Part shown: in pieces, positions 4,864 to 9,357 of the stretch
Layout: each line of letters begins with the position of its first letter
How positions within the stretch are numbered: position 1 is the first letter of the stretch
Origin: Candidatus Pacearchaeota archaeon
GTDB lineage: Archaea; Nanobdellota; Nanobdellia; Pacearchaeales; GW2011-AR1
DNA: 9,357 bases
Direction of reading: 5' to 3'
NCBI GenBank assembly: GCA_016234065.1
Contig: JACQLJ010000021.1
Span: 1-9,357 of the forward strand
Made by a program: the position numbers and the translations under genes
Notes under the pieces: model-generated
The model's input: the letters and a program-made list of their open reading frames with translations, nothing else
The model's database searches: none
What the model was told of the DNA's origin: nothing

Positions 4864-5093
4864 TCTTCTTTTTGTTAAAATAAAAAGTGCACCTTCCGAT
4901 GCACTTCTACTTGCCTTCATAATGAAAAATGTCGGGGGATGGTTTTCTAATGAAGGCAAAGAAACAACCTCACCTTTAGTGAGCATCAGTTCTTTGAATG
5001 ATTTCTCCGCAGTCTTTTCAGTGATAATCTTGCTGGATTTAGTTTATCTTTCTTATTCCTATTTTTTTTGACAAAATTAATTTTTTGTGCCAT
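4855..5093 (-). pseudogene. Small gene apparently split by a one-base frameshift
   Basis: ATG 5093 overlaps the upstream stop by TGATG and opens a 35-residue basic peptide (MAQKINFVKKNRNKKDK...) ending at TGA 4988-4986. A second minus frame is open from 5043 to TAA 4857-4855 and reads SSKIITEKTAEKSFKELML, then TKGEVVSLPSLENHPPTFF, then ASRSASEGALFILTKRRLI. One extra A in the AAA at 5046-5048 would fuse the two into one protein of about 79 residues. Otherwise the second part could start on its own at ATG 4986, again by a TGATG overlap, giving 43 residues. A deletion, an assembly error or true coupled translation all fit. It is the last unit of the ATPase cluster and slightly overlaps the convergent 68-residue gene. 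No family is recognised. Confidence 0.45.
4885..4983. repeat. Three successive inverted repeats
   Basis: AAGTGCA (4885-4891) pairs with TGCACTT (4900-4906). TTGCCTTCAT (4911-4920) pairs with ATGAAGGCAA (4950-4959), with an inner GAAAA/TTTTC (4924-4928 and 4943-4947). CTCAC (4969-4973) pairs with GTGAG (4979-4983). All stems are exact. They lie where the two convergent transcription units meet, inside the split minus-strand gene, and may stop transcription from either side. Confidence 0.5.
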
Positions 5094-5260
5094 CAAGTGC
5101 CATTATCTTCTCTCAAAGATTCCAGAGATATTCCGCATTCTTCCAATATTTTTTCAAAACTCTTGTCAAATGCAGGAAAATCTTTGAAGTAAACCTTCCA
5201 TCTTCTGTAAAATCCCCTTAAACTTCTGTTCCTATTTTTGCAGATTTGACATTCTTCCAT
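5093..5260 (-). CDS. 55-residue CxxC protein of the ATPase cluster
   Basis: The gene starts at ATG 5260, 5 bases after the ATPase stop, with GTGA within the upstream junction serving as a ribosome-binding site. The peptide begins MEECQICKNRNRSLRGFYRR, with C4 and C7 forming one CxxC knuckle. A helical part follows (WKVYFKDFPAFDKSFEKILE), then EECGISLESLRED with a third Cys at about 42. A single knuckle could bind zinc as half of a dimeric site or with a partner. The stop overlaps the next start by TGATG. The basic, aromatic N-terminal half suggests nucleic-acid or protein contact. The family is unknown; the coding call rests on spacing, overlap and composition. Confidence 0.65.
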   Translation of the reverse strand: MEECQICKNRNRSLRGFYRRWKVYFKDFPAFDKSFEKILEECGISLESLREDNGT

Positions 5261-5265
5261 TTTAA

Positions 5266-6849
5266 TCACAATATCGGGGTCGGTGAAATATTTTCCGTTT
5301 TTCTCTTCTGAGCCTCAATTATATAATTCTTGACAGTCTTGTGGTCAAGCTTCAGTTCCCTTCCAATCTCCCTGTATTTTTTCCCTTCAGCATATAGTCT
5401 TAGGCATTCCTCTTGCATTCTTTCTTTCTCTTTCAGCTTGACATCTTTTAATTTTTCCTGCGTCTGTTCAAGTTCCTGCGACTGGTTTCTTTTTTCCTGC
5501 AAGGATTTCTGCTTCTCCTCAATAAACTTCTTGGAATGCAGGTATTCTTCCTGTGCCTCTTTCCTGACTTTTTCCCTTTGAATCTTGATTTCTTCCTGAA
5601 CTTTTGCAATAATCTCGCTATACTTAACCAGCAATTCAGGATAATGCCTCCTGAACATATTTTCAAAAGTATAATCAATCTCCTTGTGCATGTGGCTCGG
5701 CATAAAAAGCCTAAAAGAGCCATACTTATTTTCCATGCCCTGAATTATAAATTCCCCTTTCCTTAATCCTTTGATAAGCTGGACAGTATCAGCTTTCCAT
5801 TTCAGTGCCTTTGATAATCTTTCAATATCCTGTGCATCTCCCAACTGCCCGAATAATGTCCTTGTAGCCCCACCCCTCACCTTATCAAATATGTTCCACC
5901 AGTTCTGTGATTCCATTATTGTGGAAGTTCCACCTGCACCTCTGCTTCTGAATTTAAGTATCTTCGGTGCTAATGACATCGCTAAGAATTCCTTGTAGCC
6001 TTTTTCCCTGTAAGGAAGCAAAGAGCTGACTTCTGGCATGTAAATAACCATAGGATGATTGCAGTATTTCCTGTTTTCATAAAGCAAATTTAATATTTTC
6101 AATGCAACAAAATATTTTATCTTTTCGTCTTTGATGAATCTTGTGCTGAAAACATGATAGCTTTCCCTGTCCCTGAAAATCTCCTTTATGTCCAAGTTCA
6201 AAAAGAAGTTTTCAGGAGCTACGCAGTAATCAATAAGAAAAGGCTGGAAATAAGAAGAGATGTCACCTATTGTCTTTGATGTTCCAGTAGAGCCAGTCTT
6301 CAGGAAGAAATTTGAAGGGTCTGGCATGGCTATTTCCTTTCCAGCAACCATTCTCTTGATTGCTTTGGTTTTTTTCTCTATGATTTTCATAAAATCAAAC
6401 AGGCTGTCGTCTTTCTTCAGTTCATTCGTTGCATTAACCATGCTCCTCACAATGTCCAAATCCGACTGGCTTTCTGTTATAAAAGAAATTTCATCCCTGC
6501 CAATCTCATTCATCGCAAAAGTATACAATTCCATAGGATACAGCTTTTCATGTCTTGGAAGATTGAATGTAAACGGATGGTGTATCCTCACCCTCTTCTT
6601 AGATTTTTCCTTGCCAATCTTTGCAAGCTCTTTAAGATGGTAGGCTTTTTCTGGCTCAAACATCGCAAATGCAAGCTCCAGCTCTTCCTTTGGGTCAAAA
6701 GGAGAGACAATGAAAGCTCCCCTATCATAGCTTTCTTCAATCAAATTCTCCCCAGTGGTGGTTTTACCGCCCCCAGAGCTAGAAATCAATAGAATTTGAT
6801 GTGGCTCTTTGAATATCAACCTGACAAACTGCTCATGTGAGACTTCCAT
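5266..6849 (-). CDS. HerA/FtsK-like P-loop ATPase with C-terminal helix-turn-helix
   Basis: This gene encodes 527 residues from ATG 6849, one base after the zinc-ribbon stop; a TTG at 6873 would add eight. It is probably a hexameric DNA motor of the HerA/FtsK/VirD4 class, which moves DNA in repair, conjugation or virus packaging. The P-loop is SSSGGGKTT with Lys29, where the usual first Gly is Ser. The Walker B position reads VIYMPEVSSLLP (about 268-279), keeping Glu but with Pro for Asp. FRSRGAGG (300-307) could hold the Arg finger and ESQNWW (313-318) the sensor Gln. GQLGDAQDIERLSKAL and LRKGEFIIQG continue the HerA-like core. Residues about 413-477 are a Gln/Glu/Lys coiled coil, and 478-515 a helix-turn-helix (YREIGRELKLDHKTVKNYI). 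It is the third gene of the cluster. Class is firm; role is inference. Confidence 0.85.
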   Translation of the reverse strand: MEVSHEQFVRLIFKEPHQILLISSSGGGKTTTGENLIEESYDRGAFIVSPFDPKEELELAFAMFEPEKAYHLKELAKIGKEKSKKRVRIHHPFTFNLPRHEKLYPMELYTFAMNEIGRDEISFITESQSDLDIVRSMVNATNELKKDDSLFDFMKIIEKKTKAIKRMVAGKEIAMPDPSNFFLKTGSTGTSKTIGDISSYFQPFLIDYCVAPENFFLNLDIKEIFRDRESYHVFSTRFIKDEKIKYFVALKILNLLYENRKYCNHPMVIYMPEVSSLLPYREKGYKEFLAMSLAPKILKFRSRGAGGTSTIMESQNWWNIFDKVRGGATRTLFGQLGDAQDIERLSKALKWKADTVQLIKGLRKGEFIIQGMENKYGSFRLFMPSHMHKEIDYTFENMFRRHYPELLVKYSEIIAKVQEEIKIQREKVRKEAQEEYLHSKKFIEEKQKSLQEKRNQSQELEQTQEKLKDVKLKEKERMQEECLRLYAEGKKYREIGRELKLDHKTVKNYIIEAQKRKTENISPTPIL

Positions 6850-6850
6850 T

Positions 6851-7000
6851 TTATTCCAAGTAAACTTCCTCAACTTTCTGATATTTATTGTTTTTTATCG
6901 TCATCTTCTGACCGCACTTGTAGCAAATCCAGATGTCTCCCTCTTTTTTCTCTCCAAAAATTTTAATGTTGCAATTCAGGCATTTAAGTGACACTTTCAT
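6851..7000 (-). CDS. 49-residue zinc-ribbon protein
   Basis: The four Cys form two knuckles, C7-LN-C10 and C26-YK-C29, separated by 15 residues including IFGEKKEGDIWI, a standard zinc-ribbon finger. The frame is open farther upstream, but starting there would overlap the 171-residue gene by more than 50 bases. ATG 7000 overlaps it by 17, with GAGG immediately upstream. GTG 6994 has that GAGG at a better distance and would give a product two residues shorter. The end is basic then acidic (TIKNNKYQKVEEVYLE). The stop is one base before the ATPase ATG, so the two are surely cotranscribed. A zinc ribbon beside a motor ATPase may contact DNA or help assemble the motor; that is inference. Confidence 0.75.
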   Translation of the reverse strand: MKVSLKCLNCNIKIFGEKKEGDIWICYKCGQKMTIKNNKYQKVEEVYLE

Positions 7001-7499
7001 CCTCTTCAATTTCTTCCTCTTCTTTTTTGCCCAAATCAAATGTAGTGTATTTTCTTTCCGACTTCTTGAAATAATTGTTTGGGATTGACTGGTATTTCAG
7101 GTTTGTCTTGTCAATATAAAGATTAAAAACATTAAATAAGGTTTTCTGTAACGGAACTATTTTCTTGAGTTCGTTAATATAAAGCTTGTATATCCTTTTC
7201 TCTTTTTGAAAATCAGTCATTTCCTTGTTTCCCAAGCTGTCATAAAATAATTTTACTTTGTAAAGCTGTTTTCCAAGCTCAGTAAGCTTCCTTTTTACTA
7301 AATCTGCCTTGTCCGCATACTTATTATCAATTAAAAAATCCCCAACATCAGCTCTAAGCTCCCTAACAGCTTCAAACAGGAAATACAAGTCATTTCCAGA
7401 ATCATTAGTGCAGAAATGAGCCAGCTTTGAAAATATTATCTGCTTGCTCACTCCCGATATTTCAATAAGCCCCTCTTCATACTTGGCTTCCTGCTCCAT
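6984..7499 (-). CDS. 171-residue helical protein with acidic tail, unknown function
   Basis: The frame is open back to 7583, but I place the start at ATG 7499: a TATA box at 7521-7528 is about 25 bases ahead of it, predicting a leaderless message, and the upstream residues would overlap that promoter. The body is helical: GVSKQIIFSKLAHFC, LYFLFEAVRELRADVGDFL, a long Lys-rich helix (DLVKRKLTELGKQLYKVKLF) and EKRIYKLYINELKKIVPLQK. The end is strongly acidic (GKKEEEEIEEDESVT). Acidic tails are common on proteins that dock on basic DNA-binding partners. It leads the cluster that encodes the zinc ribbon and motor ATPase, so it may be a partner of the ATPase. No family is recognised. Confidence 0.7.
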   Translation of the reverse strand: MEQEAKYEEGLIEISGVSKQIIFSKLAHFCTNDSGNDLYFLFEAVRELRADVGDFLIDNKYADKADLVKRKLTELGKQLYKVKLFYDSLGNKEMTDFQKEKRIYKLYINELKKIVPLQKTLFNVFNLYIDKTNLKYQSIPNNYFKKSERKYTTFDLGKKEEEEIEEDESVT

Positions 7500-7520
7500 C
7501 AGCACCAAACTTAGCAAGGT

Positions 7521-7528
7521 TATATAAA
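7521..7528 (-). promoter_or_regulatory. TATA box of the ATPase cluster
   Basis: The minus strand reads TTTATATA with a purine-rich GGAAAATTA directly upstream, centred about 25 bases from ATG 7499. This predicts a leaderless transcript for the whole cluster. Confidence 0.65.
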
Positions 7529-7554
7529 TAATTTTCCTTTTTATAAAGCAAAGG

Positions 7555-7562
7555 TTTATATA
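7555..7562 (+). promoter_or_regulatory. TATA box of the RHH-integrase unit
   Basis: TTTATATA, continuing TATAAG, is centred about 29 bases before ATG 7588, so the transcript is leaderless or nearly so. It is 26 bases from the divergent TATA box at 7521-7528, so one bound regulator could affect both promoters. Confidence 0.6.
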
Positions 7563-7570
7563 TAAGCTAT

Positions 7571-7603
7571 AATTATATGACAATTATATGGTAATTAAAC
7601 AAT
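7571..7603 (+). repeat. Three 11-base direct repeats, possible RHH operator
   Basis: AATTATATGAC (7571-7581), AATTATATGGT (7582-7592) and AATTAAACAAT (7593-7603) repeat in register every 11 bases; the first two share nine bases exactly. One helical turn per unit suits side-by-side binding of RHH dimers on one DNA face. The repeats cover the predicted transcript start and the ATG of the RHH gene, as expected for self-repression. Confidence 0.5.
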
Positions 7604-7740
7604 ATGCTTTCAACTGCAATGAAAAACTAATTCAGGATATAGATAAAATTGTTTCTGTTTCCAATCTTAAATACAGGGATAGGAGTCAATTTATTATATT
7701 GGCAATACAAAAACTTATTAAAGAAGAAAAACAGAATTAA
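7588..7740 (+). CDS. Ribbon-helix-helix transcription regulator, 50 residues
   Basis: The pattern is that of the Arc/CopG/MetJ fold: a short N-terminal strand for DNA contact (IKQYAFNC, residues 3-10), helix A (NEKLIQDIDKIVS, 11-23), a turn, and helix B beginning at the conserved D31-R-S-Q-F and running through IILAIQKLIKEE (to 48). Fifty residues is a full-length minimal RHH protein; these act as dimers on short repeats. It lies 5 bases before the tyrosine recombinase and is surely cotranscribed. The 11-base repeats over its own start suggest autoregulation and possibly control of the divergent ATPase cluster. It could instead be an antitoxin, but no toxin gene is adjacent. The fold assignment is confident; the target genes are inferred. 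Confidence 0.8.
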   Translation: MVIKQYAFNCNEKLIQDIDKIVSVSNLKYRDRSQFIILAIQKLIKEEKQN

Positions 7741-7745
7741 TAAAA

Positions 7746-8570
7746 ATGGAGCAAATCAGAAATAGGCTTAAAGGAATGGGATTGCAGGATTCAACCATTA
7801 AGACATACATTTCAATACTCAACCAGTTTTTTGAGCACACAAGAAAAGCAAGCAATTTCACAGAGGAAGAAATAAATAATTATCTTGATTATTTAATAAT
7901 AAAAAAAGGATATTCAGCAAGGAGCAGAAACCTTCACGCAAAAGTCATAAGATTCTATTGCAGGGAATTTGAAAATAAGCAGATAGAAATAAGGAAAGCA
8001 AAAGAGAATAAGCCAATACCTAAAATCTGTTGGGATGATGATTTCACGCAGATAATATCAGTAACGCCGAACATAAAGCACAGGCTCTGCTTGTTATTGA
8101 TGCGTTACTCTGGATTAAGAAGATGGGAAGTAATAAGGGTAATGAAACATCATATCCAGCAGGATGGAAAGCTGTTCGTCAAATCTGGAAAGGGGGATAA
8201 AGACAGATTTACAATACTTCCTGAACAGGTTTATTTTCAATTAAAGGCTTACATTGAACTATTGCCAGCAGAAAATCCTTATATCTTTCAGGGGCAAAAC
8301 TCAAAATATTACAGCAAGAGAACACCGCAGGCAATTCTCAAAAATGCTTTCATCAGATTAAACTGGCATAGGAGCAGATGGTTTGGCTGTCATGCTCTCC
8401 GCCATGCTTTTGTTGTGTGGGCTTTGGATAACAAGATAGGCGACTATGACCAAGTGAGCAAATGGGTAGGGCATTCAATCAGGCAAACAACTCAAATTTA
8501 TACTCAATGCAGAAAAACAGATTATTCAGAAGCAGTTGAGAAATGTAAGACAATAGGTATTATTGCCTAA
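7746..8570 (+). CDS. Tyrosine recombinase / integrase (XerC/D-like)
   Basis: This gene encodes 274 residues, the size of Xer and archaeal element integrases. The N-terminal SAM-like core-binding domain (about 1-85) has QDSTIKTYISILNQF and SARSRNLHAKVIRFY. The catalytic domain has the full set: R125 in YSGLRRWEV, K149 in GKGDKDR, H216 and R219 in CHALRHAF, H243 in WVGHS, and nucleophile Y252 in QTTQIYTQ. It should therefore be active in cutting and rejoining DNA at short sites. It is unlike SSV-type integrases, which are split by integration. It shares a transcript with the RHH gene 5 bases upstream and has no ribosome-binding site of note. With the divergent ATPase cluster it probably belongs to an integrative element. 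A host XerA role in chromosome dimer resolution is the alternative. Confidence 0.9.
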   Translation: MEQIRNRLKGMGLQDSTIKTYISILNQFFEHTRKASNFTEEEINNYLDYLIIKKGYSARSRNLHAKVIRFYCREFENKQIEIRKAKENKPIPKICWDDDFTQIISVTPNIKHRLCLLLMRYSGLRRWEVIRVMKHHIQQDGKLFVKSGKGDKDRFTILPEQVYFQLKAYIELLPAENPYIFQGQNSKYYSKRTPQAILKNAFIRLNWHRSRWFGCHALRHAFVVWALDNKIGDYDQVSKWVGHSIRQTTQIYTQCRKTDYSEAVEKCKTIGIIA

Positions 8571-8620
8571 AGTTGCTTAATACTGGAACTTAAACTCAAT
8601 AAACCCACCGACTCACAAAA

Positions 8621-9250
8621 ATGGAATTAAAAAATAAATTTATACTTGATGCTTGTTGTGGTGGTAGGATGTTATGGTTTAATAAAAAACATCCAAACAC
8701 AATTTATATAGATAATCGAATTGCAGAAAAGGGGCATATTGACCATAGACCCAATCATGAAGTTCAACCAGATAGGGTTATGGATTTTACAAAATTAGAG
8801 TTTGAGGATAATTCATTTAAACTTGTAGTTTTTGACCCACCTCACTTGAAAACTCTTGGCAAAAATAGCCGATTTGCTAAAACCTATGGTTCATTAAATG
8901 CTGAAACTTGGCAATATGACTTAGCAAAAGGATTTAAAGAATGTTGGCGTGTTTTAGACGATTATGGAGTATTAATTTTTAAGTGGAATGAAGAAGAAAT
9001 ATCATCAGAAACAGTATTAAGTTTATTCATTGAGAAACCACTATTTGGACATACTACTGGAAGCAAAAGTAGAACTAAATGGTTTTGCTTTATAAAAATA
9101 CCAATAGCAAACGGGGGGACTAATTTTACTAAATCATCTGCGGATGATTTTCCTACGGAGAGTTTAATAAGCGTTAAGAGGCAATCTGCGGATTCCCAAA
9201 ATTCGCCTCACGATACATTAAAAGCTAAAGAGGAGGCGAACTTCTCTTAA
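8621..9250 (+). CDS. Class I SAM-dependent methyltransferase with altered C-terminus
   Basis: This gene encodes 209 residues. The Rossmann-fold order is clear: motif I LDACCGGRMLWF (9-20) for SAM, acidic end of strand 2 at YIDNR (29-33), MDFTKLEF (54-61), motif IV FDPPH (71-75), an aromatic helix (ETWQYDLAKGFKECWRVL, 95-112), strand 5 GVLIFKWNE (116-124), and a final hairpin HTTGSKSRTKWFCFIKI (144-160). DPPH in place of DPPY or NPPY, and the compact size, match phage-type methyltransferases whose target is not settled. Residues 162-209 look foreign: they are encoded by palindromic repeats after a run of six G at 9113-9118. The true end may be near residue 161. A weak TATA-like CTTAAACT at 8589-8596 fits a leaderless start. 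A DNA methyltransferase gene follows. Confidence 0.8.
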   Translation: MELKNKFILDACCGGRMLWFNKKHPNTIYIDNRIAEKGHIDHRPNHEVQPDRVMDFTKLEFEDNSFKLVVFDPPHLKTLGKNSRFAKTYGSLNAETWQYDLAKGFKECWRVLDDYGVLIFKWNEEEISSETVLSLFIEKPLFGHTTGSKSRTKWFCFIKIPIANGGTNFTKSSADDFPTESLISVKRQSADSQNSPHDTLKAKEEANFS

Positions 9251-9254
9251 CGCT
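9131..9254. repeat. Cluster of nested palindromes at the methyltransferase 3' end
   Basis: AAATCATC (9131-9138) pairs with GATGATTT (9143-9150) around TGCG; AATC-TGCG-GATT is at 9183-9194. The 10-mer ATCTGCGGAT thus occurs twice (9136-9145, 9184-9193). AGCGTTAAGAG (9170-9180) pairs with CTCTTAACGCT (9244-9254), enclosing TTCGCCTC (9202-9209) with GAGGCGAA (9233-9240). GAGGC (9178-9182) can also pair with GCCTC (9205-9209). All arms are exact, suggesting a small palindromic mobile element. Confidence 0.6.
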
Positions 9255-9286
9255 ATACTAAATGAACTCAATTTCGGGAAAACACG

Positions 9287-9357
9287 ATGGAAGTAGATAA
9301 AATTTACAATAAGAATTGTATTGAGGGCTTAAAGGAACTCCCAGACCAATGTGTAGA
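9287..9357 (+). CDS. DNA methyltransferase (DNA-(adenine-N6) or (cytosine-N4) type), 5' end only
   Basis: Only 23 codons are inside the window. They read MEVDKIYNKNCIEGLKELP followed by DQCVD. This is the characteristic opening of N6-adenine and N4-cytosine DNA methyltransferases of the ParB-like/D12-unrelated beta type, where an I-Y-x-x-D/N-C-I/L-E-G-L-x-x-L-P-D segment leads into the DPPY catalytic strand just after it. That strand would be next, outside the window. TATACTAAA at 9255-9263 is about 28 bases before the ATG, consistent with a leaderless start. It follows another methyltransferase gene, so the two may form an element-borne modification pair; no restriction enzyme is visible. 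The identification rests on a short but distinctive stretch. Confidence 0.65.
   Translation, partial: MEVDKIYNKNCIEGLKELPDQCV

Noticed and set aside
5330..6792. Several plus-strand open frames of 75-127 residues opposite the ATPase
   Set aside because: They are Phe/Ser/Leu-rich mirror frames of a clearly coding minus-strand gene with motifs.
9170..9254. Integron attC-like site, because of AGCGTTA and TAACGCT ends with a palindromic interior
   Set aside because: The core triplets point the wrong way: attC runs from AAC at the left to GTT at the right, while here GTTA is left and TAAC right. No integron integrase signature is present.
1..9357. CRISPR array or second copy of the tRNA 3' end as an att site
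   Set aside because: I found no regularly spaced repeats of suitable length and no second TTCAAATCC or CCCCCACTA sequence on inspection of both strands.

Overview
The window is AT-rich and looks archaeal, most likely from a small-genome lineage of the DPANN type; that lineage call is inference. The archaeal evidence is a tRNA-Met(CAT) gene with the A1-U72 pair typical of archaeal initiators and no encoded CCA. TATA boxes (TTTAAATA, TTTATATA) sit about 25-30 bases before several start codons, implying leaderless transcripts. GGTGA ribosome-binding sites appear on genes with leaders, and many very short genes are joined by ATGA or TGATG overlaps. The region is accessory: it holds a DDE transposase, a serine recombinase, a tyrosine recombinase and two methyltransferase genes.

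Left part (1-2741). The 3' part of an IS6-like transposase is followed by a fragment of a PD-(D/E)XK-nuclease-like protein that probably lost its front half at the insertion. Next come a small membrane protein, a 41-residue acidic protein ending 4 bases before the tRNA, and a coiled-coil protein. A tightly overlapping three-gene plus-strand operon follows: a Cys-rich peptide, a 56-residue protein and a SprT-like HExxH metallopeptidase. A 42-residue zinc-ribbon gene on the minus strand overlaps the 3' end of the peptidase gene.

Middle (2808-4863). A 12-bp perfect hairpin lies just downstream of a minus-strand cluster: two short overlapping genes of unknown function, a 121-residue unknown, and a compact serine recombinase that lacks the usual zinc-ribbon and coiled-coil end. 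A near-symmetric TATA element at 4625-4632 probably serves this cluster and a divergent 68-residue plus-strand gene.

Right part (4855-7740). A second minus-strand cluster starts from a leaderless promoter. It encodes a 171-residue helical acidic-tailed protein, a zinc ribbon, a HerA/FtsK-like P-loop ATPase with altered Walker motifs and a C-terminal helix-turn-helix, a 55-residue CxxC protein, and a small gene apparently split by a one-base frameshift. Divergently, a 50-residue ribbon-helix-helix regulator precedes a tyrosine recombinase with all catalytic residues. A DNA-motor ATPase, zinc ribbons, an RHH regulator and an integrase make a plausible core of an integrative element or provirus.

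Right edge (8621-9357). A SAM-dependent methyltransferase has an odd C-terminal tail encoded by a cluster of nested palindromes, followed by the first 23 codons of a probable DNA methyltransferase. At least seven genes listed here encode 56 residues or fewer and would be missed by a length-filtered gene finder.
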